Origin: Streptomyces sp. SCSIO 75703
GTDB lineage: Bacteria > Actinomycetota > Actinomycetes > Streptomycetales > Streptomycetaceae
Assembly (NCBI RefSeq): GCF_036607905.1
Contig: NZ_CP144555.1
Coordinates: forward strand, 6,758,001-6,822,000
Length of the DNA: 64,000 nt
Reading direction: 5' to 3'
The translations under genes and the position numbers were made by a program. Positions 41,537 through 49,177 of the stretch are shown here, piece by piece (positions within the stretch are counted from its first letter, which is position 1; every line of letters begins with the position of its first letter). The notes under the pieces are model-generated. The model was not told where the DNA came from and did not search any database. It was given only the letters and a program-made list of their open reading frames with translations.

Positions 41537-41917
41537 TCAGTTCCCGGCGGCTGCGGCGGCGGGGGTGTCGTTCAGCCCCAGGCGCAGGTGCTCGACGTGG
41601 TAGAGGGCCTGGTCGAGGAGTTCGGCGACGTGGTTGTCGTAGAGCGAGTAGACGATGGAACGTCCCTGCCGCTCGCCGGTGACCAGACCGAGGTTGCGCA
41701 GGAGCCGGAGCTGGTGGGAACAGGCGGAGGCTTCCATGCCGACGGCTTCGGCGAGCTCTCCGACCGCGCAGGGTCCTTCCTGGAGGCGGGCCAGGATGTA
41801 GAGCCGGGAAGGCGTGGCGAGGGCCTGGAGGGTGGCGGCGACGTCGGCGGTTCCGACCGCGTCGAGGCGTTCGCGGGTGCTGGCGCTGCTGGTGGTGGTG
41901 TCGCGTCCGTGGCCCAT
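41537..41917 (-). CDS. ArsR/SmtB-family metal-sensing repressor (alpha5-site type)
   Basis: From ATG 41917 this is 126 residues. The winged helix has ATPSRLYILARLQEGPCAVGELAEAVGMEASACSHQLRLLRNLGLVTGERQGRSIVYSLYDNHVAELL. The C-terminal helix DNHVAELLDQALYHVEHLRLG carries D-x-H...H-x2-H, the alpha5 metal site of CzrA/NmtR/SmtB-type sensors for Zn, Ni or Co; an alpha3 CxC site is absent. Longer starts to 41959 add a stretch overlapping the operator and are less likely. It lies 320 bp from the DUF981 membrane gene transcribed toward it on the same strand. An ArsR-type operator is placed just upstream. Confidence 0.85.
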   Translation of the reverse strand: MGHGRDTTTSSASTRERLDAVGTADVAATLQALATPSRLYILARLQEGPCAVGELAEAVGMEASACSHQLRLLRNLGLVTGERQGRSIVYSLYDNHVAELLDQALYHVEHLRLGLNDTPAAAAAGN

Positions 41918-41940
41918 GGGCCCATCATACCGATGACATC

Positions 41941-41954
41941 TGAAGAGCTGTTCA
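41941..41954. promoter_or_regulatory. ArsR-type operator TGAAGAGCTGTTCA
   Basis: Imperfect palindrome TGAA-g-AGCT-g-TTCA, matching the TGAA(N6)TTCA form bound by ArsR/SmtB repressors. It ends 24 bp upstream of the repressor start, in an AT-richer patch. Confidence 0.6.
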
Positions 41955-42280
41955 TGCATTCCTGTATGGTGGAAACGTAGTGCTGCTCCGCCCGCGAAGG
42001 GCAGCTTCGTGGTGCCCTCTGTTCTGGTTCAGCGGTCCGTGCCGCTCGCAGGCGTCGCGGGTGCGGCCCGGCCGTGGTGCCGCACCCGTCTGCTTGCTCT
42101 GCCGGAAGCCCGCCGGGCGCTCGCGGCGCTCGTGCGGTTCCTGCTCGCTCCGCTGGTGCGCCTGCTGGGCGGTCCGGCGTGGCTGTGGGGCATCCCGTCC
42201 GCCTTCTCCCATGTCACCGGCGGCTGGGAGCCGGGCAAGGCCGCCGCCGTGAGGGAGTGGGAGGCACCCCTCCCGGGGTT
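41955..42280. other. Region with a doubtful plus-strand small ORF (about 42009-42320)
   Basis: A plus-strand frame from about 42009 encodes some 100 residues with a hydrophobic middle (LAALVRFLLAPLVRLLGGPAWLWGIPSAFSHVTGGWEPGK). It follows the ArsR operator divergently, which would suit a target gene, and its codons are GC3-rich. It overlaps the 3' end of the DUF981 gene and I recognise no family, so it is not called as a gene. Confidence 0.25.
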
Positions 42281-43000
42281 TCACATGGTGTTGATGATGA
42301 GTCCGATGTGGGTGAAGTAGTTGAGTGCGCCGAAGGCGAGGAATGCCAGTCCGCTGAGGGTCCAGCAGGTGCCTACGATCCAGGCGGTGGTGTTGCTACG
42401 GCGTCGGAGCAGGGCGGGGTAGAAGAGTGCGCCGAGGCCGACCAGTACGTAGAGGCCCGAGATGAAGCTGGCTTCGAGCTGGGGGTGGTCGGCGAATTCC
42501 CCGGAGATGGGTTCCTCGGGCGGGGCGGCGAAGAGGGTGTACTTCCAGCCGGCTGCGGCGATGGCGAGGCAGGCCAGGCCCATGGCGAAGACGAACAGGG
42601 AGACGGGGCCGCTGAGCATGGCGGTGGTCCGGGGCCGGTCGGGTGTTTCCTCCCATTGCCGGCCCCGTTTCCAGAGGTAGAACGCCGCGGCCAGCAGCAG
42701 GGTGCCGAAGGCGAGGGAGGGCTCGCCGAAGATGATGTTGTCGAAGGGGAAGCCCTGGCCGGCCAGGGGCCAGGTGAGGGTCATGTGCAGGCCGGTGGCG
42801 AAGAGGATGATCCCGAGCACGCCGAAGGCGAGTGCCCAGCTCTCGGAGACGATGCCGTGGCCGTTCAGCAGCCGGTATCCGAGGGCCACGACCAGCAGCA
42901 GCCCGGCTCCGGCGGCGACGGACATGATGGTGTTGTAGGTCGGCATCCGGGTCCAGTCGATCTTCAGACCGTCTTGGGCCGCCAGCATCAGCTCGTTCAT
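42281..43000 (-). CDS. DUF981-family integral membrane protein
   Basis: This 239-residue protein has about seven hydrophobic helices: TIMSVAAGAGLLLVVALGYRLL, SWALAFGVLGIILFATGLHMTLTWPLAG, PSLAFGTLLLAAAFYLW, PVSLFVFAMGLACLAIAAAGW, FISGLYVLVGLGALFYPALL, and WIVGTCWTLSGLAFLAFGALNYFTHIGLI among them. The length and the motif HMTLTWPLAGQGFPFDNIIFGEPSLAFG fit DUF981, whose function is unknown. ATG 43000 is used; the ribosome site is poor. It is upstream of and in the same direction as the metal sensor gene, so control by metal is possible but not shown. Confidence 0.75.
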   Translation of the reverse strand: MNELMLAAQDGLKIDWTRMPTYNTIMSVAAGAGLLLVVALGYRLLNGHGIVSESWALAFGVLGIILFATGLHMTLTWPLAGQGFPFDNIIFGEPSLAFGTLLLAAAFYLWKRGRQWEETPDRPRTTAMLSGPVSLFVFAMGLACLAIAAAGWKYTLFAAPPEEPISGEFADHPQLEASFISGLYVLVGLGALFYPALLRRRSNTTAWIVGTCWTLSGLAFLAFGALNYFTHIGLIINTM

Positions 43001-43326
43001 GAGCCGAGAAAACCCCGCGCCTCGCCCCGACGGCGTCACGGCGCCGCCCGCCCGGCGAAGAACACTCCGAAGACCCGGCCGGTGTACTCCGCATGGCGGT
43101 GCGCGCGAAGCCACCGGCCACCCCCGACCCCGCACCCGCACCCGGCCCAGACCCCGTATCCGGTCCCGCGCCCAGACCCGCACTCGCAGCGCCCGCGCGC
43201 CTGGACCCGCTGCCTGGACCGGGGGCCCGTCCACACCCGGCTCCGCGTCTGGGCTCGGGCCGGGGATTCGTCCGCACCGGTCTCGTACCCGGTGCGGGTC
43301 CGGCTCCGGGGCGACGACTGGCCCCG
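43001..43326. other. Intergenic region left of the IS array, no gene recognised
   Basis: C-rich sequence with short imperfect CCCGCAC/CCCAGAC-type repetition (about 43120-43240). No ORF with family features. It ends at the CTAG where the IS481 element begins. Confidence 0.4.
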
Positions 43327-44389
43327 CTAGGTGTATTGATCACGAGCGTTGTTGACACTGCTGGATCTTGAACATGGCGAAGACCTCCGGTGTGGTGGGA
43401 GCTGTCTAGGAACTCACCGCACGGAGGTCTTCGTGCCCCACCGTAATGCCCGGCTGACCGTCTTCGGTAGAAGACTGCTGGTCGAACGTGTCTGCTCAGG
43501 CCGTCCGGTCGCTCACGTGGCCGCCGAGATGGGTATCTCCCGGGCCACGGCTCACAAATGGATCCGCAGGTGGCGGGCTGAAGGCGAGGCGGGCCTGCAC
43601 GACCGGTCGAGCCGGCCTCACACGACGCCGCACCGGACCGCGGCCTCGGTCGAAACCCGCGTCTGCGACCTGCGACAGAGCCGCAAGCTCGGGCCGGCCA
43701 GGATCGGCCCGATCCTGGGCCTGCCCGCCTCGACCGTCCACCGGATCCTGACCCGCCACCGGCTCAACCGCCTGGCCTGGCTCGACCGCCCCACCGGCAC
43801 GCTGATCCGCCGCTACGAACGCGAGCGTCCCGGGGAACTCATCCACGTCGACGTGAAGAAACTCGGCCGGATCCCCGACGGCGGCGGTCACAAAGCGCTG
43901 GGCCGCCAGGCCGGCCGGGCCACCCGCAACAACATGGGCTTCGACTACGTCCACTCCGCCGTCGACGACCACACCCGCCTCGCCTACAGCGAGATCCACG
44001 GCGACGAGAAGACCGCGACCTGCGCGGGCTTCCTCACCCGCGCGGCCACGTTCTTCCACAGCCAGGGCATCACCCGGATCGAGCGGGTGCTGACCGACAA
44101 CGCCTGGGCCTACCGCAAGGGCCTGGCCTGGAAGGCAGTCCTGGCCGAGCTCGGCGCGACCGGCAAGCTGACCCGGGCCTACCGGCCGCAGACCAACGGC
44201 AAGGTCGAACGCTTCAACCGCACCCTGCTCGACGAATGGGCCTACCTGCGGCCCTACACCTCAAACACCGAACGGACCGAAGCCCTGGCAGACTTCCTCC
44301 ACACCTACAACCACCACCGCTGCCACACCGCACTGGACGGACACCCGCCCATCAGCCGTGTCAACAACGCTGCGGGTCAATACACCTAG
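43327..44389 (+). mobile_element. IS481-family insertion sequence with CTAG target duplications
   Basis: The ends match over about 32 bases with four mismatches: left CTAGGTGTATTGATCACG... and, read inward from the right, CTAGGTGTATTGACCCGC.... Both continue into AGCGTTGTTGACAC. CTAG stands at 43327-43330 and 44386-44389; IS481 elements are known to duplicate CTAG, so the element proper is 43331-44385. It carries one intact transposase gene. The right CTAG is shared with the adjoining IS630 element. Confidence 0.88.
43433..44389 (+). CDS. IS481-family transposase
   Basis: In this 318-residue protein the N-terminal HTH is PVAHVAAEMGISRATAHKWIRRWRAEGEAGLHDRSSRP. Then comes a DDE integrase core: first Asp in ELIHVDVKKLGRIP, second in RVLTDNAWAYRKG, Glu in NGKVERFNRTLLDEWAY. 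It is intact. Start GTG 43433 has GGAGG 5 nt upstream. The stop TAG is made by the right end and CTAG duplication, as is common in this family. Confidence 0.92.
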   Translation: MPHRNARLTVFGRRLLVERVCSGRPVAHVAAEMGISRATAHKWIRRWRAEGEAGLHDRSSRPHTTPHRTAASVETRVCDLRQSRKLGPARIGPILGLPASTVHRILTRHRLNRLAWLDRPTGTLIRRYERERPGELIHVDVKKLGRIPDGGGHKALGRQAGRATRNNMGFDYVHSAVDDHTRLAYSEIHGDEKTATCAGFLTRAATFFHSQGITRIERVLTDNAWAYRKGLAWKAVLAELGATGKLTRAYRPQTNGKVERFNRTLLDEWAYLRPYTSNTERTEALADFLHTYNHHRCHTALDGHPPISRVNNAAGQYT

Positions 44390-45477
44390 TGACCTGAGTC
44401 AGAGATTCGGTGGCAGTAGGCGGCGACTTTGTCGAGGATTTCGTCGGCCGTTTTGGTCCAGATGAAGGGCCTGGGTTGGTCGTTCCAGTCGGCCAGCCAG
44501 GCCCGGATGTCGCGTTCGAGAGCCTGGACGGAGCGGTGTACTCCGCGCTTGAGCTTCTTCTGTGTGAGTTCGGCGAACCACCGCTCGACCAGGTTCAGCC
44601 ACGACGCGCTGGTAGGTGTGAAGTGCAGGTGGAAGCGCGGGTGGGCCAGCAGCCACTTCTTGATCTCGGGCGTCTTGTGCGTCGCGTAGTTGTCGAGGAT
44701 CAGGTGGACCTGAAGGCCGGCGGGGACTTCCTTGTCGAGTTTGGTGAGGAACTTCTTGAACTCGACGGACCGGTGGCGGCGGTGGAGCGAGCCGATGACT
44801 TTTCCGGTCGCCACTTCCAAGGCGGCGAACAGGGTGGTCGTGCCCGCTCGGACGTAGTCGTGGCTGCGGCGTTCAGGGACGCCGGGCATCATCGGCAGGA
44901 CGGGCTGGGAGCGGTCCAGGGCCTGGATCTGGGACTTCTCGTCCACGCAGAGGACCAGGGCCTTCTCCGGCGGGTCGAGGTAGAGGCCGACGACGTCGCG
45001 GACCTTGTCGACGAACAGCGGGTCGGTGGACAGCTTGAAGGTCTGTGAGCGGTGCGGGGCCAGGGCGAACGCCCGCCAGATCCGCGAGATCGTCGACTGC
45101 GACATCCCGGTGGCGGCCGCCATCGATCTGGTCGACCAATGGGTGGCGTTCTTCGGCTTCTCCTCAAGCGTCTTGACGATGACCCGCTCGGCGTCCGCGT
45201 CAGTGATCTTGCGCGGGACGCCCGGACGCGGGTCGTCACACAGGCCGTCCAGGCCTCGTTCGAGGAAGCGGCGCCGCCAGGTGCGGACCGTGTCCGGACT
45301 GACCCTCAGCCGGCGGGACACCTCCATGATCGAGTACCCCTCGGCGCACTCCAGCACGATCCGCGACCGCAAGGCCAGAGCCTGGGCCGTCGTGCGACGA
45401 CGGACCCAGCCCTCCAGCGCGGCTCGTTGGGCATCAGTCACCGACAGCGGCGGAATCTTCGGACCCGGACGACTCAT
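44386..45477 (-). CDS. IS630-family transposase
   Basis: This 363-residue protein has a Fis/paired-type HTH region (YSIMEVSRRLRVSPDTVRTWRRRFLERGLDGL; HWSTRSMAAATGMSQSTISRIWRAF). The DDE core has Asp in LVLCVDEKSQIQAL, Asp in HLILDNYATHKTPEIKKWL and Glu in ASWLNLVERWFAELTQKKL. No frame interruption. The stop codon is provided by the left CTAG (TAG on this strand), so the reading frame runs to the very end of the element. Confidence 0.92.
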   Translation of the reverse strand: MSRPGPKIPPLSVTDAQRAALEGWVRRRTTAQALALRSRIVLECAEGYSIMEVSRRLRVSPDTVRTWRRRFLERGLDGLCDDPRPGVPRKITDADAERVIVKTLEEKPKNATHWSTRSMAAATGMSQSTISRIWRAFALAPHRSQTFKLSTDPLFVDKVRDVVGLYLDPPEKALVLCVDEKSQIQALDRSQPVLPMMPGVPERRSHDYVRAGTTTLFAALEVATGKVIGSLHRRHRSVEFKKFLTKLDKEVPAGLQVHLILDNYATHKTPEIKKWLLAHPRFHLHFTPTSASWLNLVERWFAELTQKKLKRGVHRSVQALERDIRAWLADWNDQPRPFIWTKTADEILDKVAAYCHRISDSGH

Positions 45478-45514
45478 ACCGAACCAACGACGAATCTCCG
45501 ACTCAGGTCACTAG
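44386..45514 (-). mobile_element. IS630-family insertion sequence inserted at CTAG
   Basis: Terminal repeats TGACCTGAGTCAGAGATTCG (44390-44409) and its mirror at 45491-45510 (one mismatch) are flanked by CTAG at 44386-44389 and 45511-45514. IS630/Tc1 elements target TA and several prefer CTAG, so the duplicated TA inside each CTAG is the target site. It contains one intact transposase gene on the minus strand. Confidence 0.88.
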
Positions 45515-45567
45515 GAGCTGTCCGGCCGATCATGTGACGGTCGCCTGATCGGATCGTTGCCCTGTGT

Positions 45568-46508
45568 GTGGGGCAGGGTGAGCGAGGCGGTCTTTCGGAT
45601 GCCGAGTGGGAGCGGCTGCGGCCGTTCCTGCCGGTGAGCAACGGGCGGTGTGGGCGGTGGCGTGATCACCGGCAGGTGATCAACGGGATTCTGTACCGGG
45701 TACGGACCGGGGTGCACTGGCGTGATTTGCCGGAGTGGTTCGGTCCGTGGAAGACGGTCTACGAGCGCCATCGGCTCTGGTCCGCTGACGGAACCTGGGA
45801 ACGGCTGCTGCAGCAGGTTCAAGCCGCGGTCGACGCGGCAGGGGAGATCGACTGGGACATCTCGGTGGACTCCACCATCGTCCGAGCGCATCAGCATGCG
45901 GCTGGTGCCCGCACCGACCCGCCGCCGGCCCTCGCCGCCTCAAAGGGGGGCGAGGGGCTGGAACATCAGGACGAAATTCCGTGGCAGAGCCTGTCGGCCG
46001 GCTGGCGGAGGTGGCGCGGGAGGCGAAGGCCTGGGTCGTTCGCGCGGCGGTTTCACCGGCAAGGCCCATCTGAGCGCGGACAGCCGCTGCCGTCCGTTTT
46101 CCCTGATCGTCACGCCGGGGCAGCGGGCCGACTGCACACAGTTCATCCCGGTGCTGGGGAAGATCCGGGTCCCGCGGCTCGGACCGGGCAGGCCCCGCAA
46201 GAAACCCGACAGCGTCGCGGCCGACAAGGCCTACAGCAACAGTCCCTGTCGTGAGTACCTGCGGCGGTGCGGCGTCCGGCACGCCATCCCGGAGAAGACC
46301 GACAGCCGGGCCGCCCGCCTCGCAAAGGATCACGAGGCGGACTGCCCCAGGCTTCGACGAAGAGCGGTACAAGAAGCGCAACACCGTCGAGCGGGCCATC
46401 AACAGGCTGAAGATTTCCCGTGCCGTCGCGACCCGGTATGACAAGCGCGGCTATGTCTTCCTCGGCACGGTCACCGTGGCAGCGGTGATCATCTGGCTAC
46501 GGGTTTGA
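45568..46508 (+). pseudogene. IS5-family transposase, frameshifted
   Basis: Part 1 (to about 45950) reads LSDAEWERLRPFLP, HRQVINGILYRVRTGVHWRDLPEWFGPWKTVYERHRLWS and DWDISVDSTIVRAHQHAAGA, with the first DDE Asp. A frame change, possibly the programmed shift usual in this group, leads to GLGRSRGGFTGKAHLSADSRCRPFSLIVTPGQRADCTQF and the second Asp in VAADKAYSN. After RAARLAKDH near 46330 a second shift is needed to reach PGFDEERYKKRNTVERAINRLK, which carries the catalytic Glu. The second shift is not part of the usual arrangement, so this copy is probably dead. Confidence 0.8.
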
Positions 46509-46513
46509 TGCCG

Positions 46514-46735
46514 TCACAGCATGAAAGGCCGGTGCTCCAGAGCCTGTTCGACCACTTCAGCGGCTGTGGGCTCCGGCCCACTCGGCCAGAAGATCAAGTC
46601 GCCGATACGGCCACTTGGACAGCCGAGGAGCCTGCCCAACGCCTCCAGCGCGTCGGCGGCCTCGGCATCGTCGGCGTAGTCCGCGTCCATGATCTTCTGC
46701 ACCATTGCCACGGCAGCCTCACGAGCCATCACCAC
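46514..46735 (-). CDS. Small colicin-E9-immunity-like (e9imm) protein inside the IS5 element
   Basis: This 73-residue protein reads MVMAREAAVAMVQKIMDADYADDAEAADALEALGRLLGCP, then GDLIFWPSGPEPTAAEVVEQALEHRPF. Helical N-part, then (D/S)LIFWP and TAAEVV resemble the SDLIYYP..SP..I.K block of colicin/pyocin DNase immunity proteins, and similar Streptomyces proteins are labelled e9imm peptide. It lies between the transposase end and the right terminal repeat, opposite in direction. Either ATG 46735 or 46729 may start it. A nuclease partner is not present in the window. Role as immunity protein is an inference from similarity. Confidence 0.6.
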   Translation of the reverse strand: MVMAREAAVAMVQKIMDADYADDAEAADALEALGRLLGCPSGRIGDLIFWPSGPEPTAAEVVEQALEHRPFML

Positions 46736-46800
46736 TGCAGCAACCCCTTCCAGGCGACTGGGAGATTAGCAAGTCTCATGATCGGCCGGACAGTTCCTAG

Positions 46801-46920
46801 GCACCGCCGGGCCTCGCCAGGCACCGGGAGGCACCGCCAGGCCTCGCCAGGCACCGGGAGGCACCGTGAGGCCTCGCCAGGTACTGGGAGGTACTGGGGG
46901 GCGCCGTCGGGCGCTGGGGT
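46801..46920. repeat. 10/30-bp tandem repeat array, left arm
   Basis: Three 30-bp units (46801, 46831, 46861) each consist of three decamers: GCACCGCCGG, GCCTCGCCAG, GCACCGGGAG and variants. Units 1 and 2 differ by one base. Decay continues as GTACTGGGGG, GCGCCGTCGG. The decamer is a version of the one filling 47631-48512. The array starts directly at the CTAG of the IS5 right end. Bases 46921-47107 hold no gene. Confidence 0.8.
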
Positions 46921-47107
46921 GTCACCTGTTCGTGTTGACTGCCTCTGCTTTCCGGGAATGTGAAGGGGCCCCGGAAATCAAGGGGGGAAACCTTTGTGCG
47001 TCGAATGGGTCGTTCCGAGGGCGTATTGCCGGTCGGCCGGCGGTATTCCTACGCTGCTCCCGGTTGGCTTCATGTGGTCGACCACGGAAAACGAAACGGA
47101 GAAAAGC

Positions 47108-47488
47108 ATGGTCCGATTCAGGGGTTTCTCCACGCGTCTGCGGGCCGCCGCGGCCGTTCTGGCGTTCACTGCCGCCACCGCCACCATGACTGCGCATCCG
47201 GTGGCGGCTGACTCCGGGCAGTGTCCGTCCGGGTCCTTCTGTGTCTGGGAGCAGTCCAGTTACCGGGGTGACTTCCGGCACTACACCTCGTCGAATCCCA
47301 ACGTCGGTGACTACATGAACGACCGCATGACCTCGTACTGGAACCGTACCGGCAAAACGGTCAGCGTGTACGAGCACTCCAACTACGTCGGCTGCATGTT
47401 CACCATCGCGGCGGGCAAGTCCGAAGCGGCCGTGGCCTCGCACTTCAACGACAAGATGACCTCCCTGCGTATCGGCAGCGGCTGCTGA
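47108..47488 (+). CDS. Secreted peptidase-inhibitor family I36 (beta/gamma-crystallin-fold) protein
   Basis: This 126-residue protein has a Sec signal MVRFRGFSTRLRAAAAVLAFTAATATMTAHPVAA, with cleavage expected after AHPVAA. The mature part is CPSGSFCVWEQSSYRGDFRHYTSSNPNVGDYMNDRMTSYWNRT...VSVYEHSNYVGCMFTIAAG, ending in GC. Four cysteines and the W-E..Y.G......S....V....ND..TS..N pattern are those of the I36 / beta-gamma-crystallin family that includes the Streptomyces metalloproteinase inhibitor SMPI. GGAG lies 8 nt before ATG 47108. It is flanked on both sides by decamer repeat arrays. Confidence 0.8.
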   Translation: MVRFRGFSTRLRAAAAVLAFTAATATMTAHPVAADSGQCPSGSFCVWEQSSYRGDFRHYTSSNPNVGDYMNDRMTSYWNRTGKTVSVYEHSNYVGCMFTIAAGKSEAAVASHFNDKMTSLRIGSGC

Positions 47489-48560
47489 CCGAACCGCGAA
47501 GAAACCCGCCCGCAAAACCGGAACCGGAACCGGAACCGGTTCCGAAGCCGAAGCCGGGACCGGGACCGGGACCGGCCGGGGCCTGAAGACCGCCGCGGGC
47601 CCCGGCCGCCCCCGTCTCCTGGTCCAAGGCGCCGCCGAACACCGCTGCTGCGCGCCACCGAGCCCCACCGAACGCCACCGGGCGCCGCCGCCGGCCGCTG
47701 TCGAGCGTCGCCGGGTGCCGCCGCGCCCCTCCGGGCGTCGCCGCGCCCCTCCGGGCACCGCCGAACGCCGCCGGGCGCTGTCGAGCGTCGCCGAGCCCCG
47801 CCGAACATCGCTGCTGCGTGCCGCTGCACACCGTCGCCGGCCGCTGTCGAACGCCACCGAGCCCTACCGAGCCCCGCCGGGCGTCGCCGCGCCCGCCGCG
47901 CCCCGCTGCTGCGCGCCGCTGTACACCGCCACCGGCCGCTGTCGAGCGTCGCCGGCTGCCGCCGGGCCCCACGGAACGCCGCCGAGCCCACCGAGCGTCG
48001 CCGGGCGCTGTCGAGCGTCGCCGGGCCCCACCGAGCCCCACCGAGCCCCACCGAGCCCCGCCGGGTGCCGCCGCGCCCCGCCGGGCGCCGCCGGGCCCCA
48101 CCGAACGCCGCCGGGCGCTGTCGAGCGTCGCCGAGCCCACCGAGCCCCACCGGGCGTCGCCGCGCCCCACCGGGCCCCGCCGAGCCCCGCTGCGGCGCGC
48201 CGCTGTACACCGCCACCGGCCGCTGTCGAGCGTCGCCGGCTGCCGCCGGGCCCCACGGAACGCCGCCGAGCCCACCGAGCCCGCCGGGCGTCGCCGCGCC
48301 CCGCCGGGCGTCGCCGCGCCCCGCCGGGCGCCGCGGGGCGTTGCCGGGCCCCGCCGAACATGGCTGCGGCGCGCCGCTGTACACCGTCGCCGGGCGCCGC
48401 CGAGCCCACCGAGCGTCGCCGGGTGCCGCCGGGTGCCGCCGGGTGCTGCCGAGCGTCGCCGGGTGCTGCCGGGCGTCGCCGGGTGTCGCCGGGTGCTGTT
48501 GGGTGCTGTTGTGTGGGGAGTTGCGCACCGTCGTCGTGTGCGGTTGTGGGGGGAGGGGGG
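47489..48560. repeat. Large degenerate 10-bp tandem repeat array (core 47631-48512)
   Basis: About 880 bp are built from decamers of the type GCGCCGCCGG / CCGAGCCCCA, for example six in perfect register at 48421-48480 (GGGTGCCGCC, GGGTGCCGCC, GGGTGCTGCC...). Occasional 9-bp units shift the phase. Because 10 is not a multiple of 3, every frame reads as the same 10-residue Arg/Pro/Ala/Gly repeat, giving long but false ORFs on both strands. A higher-order 86-bp block is exactly duplicated (47911-47996 and 48195-48280). 47489-47630 has GGAACC-rich sequence without gene. Confidence 0.85.
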
Positions 48561-49121
48561 TCAGTTGATGAGTGTCTCGGCGGCTGCTCGGCCGGTCCGG
48601 GCGGCTTCGGTGTCTCCTGTCAGGGATGCTGTGACGATGGCCCCCTCGGCCAGGAGGCACACCGGGCCGGCTGGGGCGTCGGTGACGGCGCCGACCCAGC
48701 GGGTGATCAGGTGGTGGAAGGCCCTTTTGTGTGAGCGTACTTCGGCGAGGACCGCGGGGGAGGCGGTACCCAGTTCGCCGTAGGCGTTGATCCAGGCGCA
48801 GCCGCGGAAACCGGGCTGCGCGAACCACCGTTCCAGCCAGTCGAAGAGGGCCAGGACCCGTTCGCGGGGGTCCTCGTGCCGTTCCACGAACTCCACGAGG
48901 CTCGCCAGCCACCGGTGGTCGCGGTGCCGCAGCACCGCGACCACCAGGTCCTCCTTCGACGCGAAGAGCGCGTAGATCCGCTTCAGCGGCACGCCCGAGG
49001 CCGCGCGGACGGCGTCCATGCCGACCGCCTGGATGCCCCGCTCGTAGAAGAGCGCCTCGGCGGCCTGAAGGAGTGCTTCACGGTCACGGGAGATCCGCTC
49101 TTCGCTGATCGGGGCCGGCAC
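48561..49121 (-). CDS. TetR-family repressor (LmrA/YxaF-like C-domain)
   Basis: From GTG 49121 (AGGAGA 8 nt upstream) this is 186 residues. HTH: REALLQAAEALFYERGIQAVGMDAVRAASGVPLKRIYALFASKEDLVVAVLRHRD. The C-domain has FDWLERWFAQPGFRGCAWINAYGEL, matching the GC.x.n...e block of LmrA/YxaF-like TetR proteins. The longer frame up to 49241 crosses the two operators and is rejected. Divergent from the NTF2-like gene, with two identical-core palindromes between them, so autoregulation and control of the neighbour are likely. Confidence 0.85.
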   Translation of the reverse strand: MPAPISEERISRDREALLQAAEALFYERGIQAVGMDAVRAASGVPLKRIYALFASKEDLVVAVLRHRDHRWLASLVEFVERHEDPRERVLALFDWLERWFAQPGFRGCAWINAYGELGTASPAVLAEVRSHKRAFHHLITRWVGAVTDAPAGPVCLLAEGAIVTASLTGDTEAARTGRAAAETLIN

Positions 49122-49141
49122 GCGGGGGTCTCCTTGACGTT

Positions 49142-49157
49142 GAGAACGATCGTTGCC
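49142..49157. promoter_or_regulatory. TetR operator 1
   Basis: GAGAACGATCGTTGCC: palindromic core AACGATCGTT. It shares the AGAACGANCGTT core with operator 2, 36 bp away, and lies 21 bp from the TetR start. Confidence 0.65.
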
Positions 49158-49177
49158 TACGGTAGTCGACACCATTC

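Larger units (their letters stand above)
45511..46800 (+). mobile_element. IS5-family insertion sequence with CTAG duplications and a passenger gene
   Basis: Ends GAGCTGTCCGGCCGATCATG (from 45515) and, inward from the right, GAACTGTCCGGCCGATCATG, then t/a and GAC: 2 mismatches over about 24 bases. CTAG flanks both ends (45511-45514, 46797-46800), the 4-bp duplication known for IS5-type elements. Inside are a frameshifted transposase (45568-46508) and, before the right end, a minus-strand immunity-like small gene (46514-46735). Confidence 0.85.

Noticed and set aside
42009..42320. Hydrophobic 103-residue plus-strand ORF opposite the ArsR gene
   Set aside because: Overlaps the end of the DUF981 gene and no family was recognised; kept only as a note because of its position next to the ArsR operator.
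43327..46800. Composite transposon moving host genes between two copies of one IS
   Set aside because: The three elements belong to different families, each with its own terminal repeats and CTAG junctions, so independent sequential insertions explain the layout better.
46801..48512. CRISPR array
   Set aside because: Repeat units are directly joined decamers without unique spacers, and no cas gene is present. The 23-bp and 14-bp arrays are rejected for the same reason.
47383..48912. Long minus- and plus-strand frames with ARRRPAG/APPGAAG repeats
   Set aside because: All frames stay open because of the 10-bp DNA repeat; no start signals, and they run into the I36 and TetR genes.
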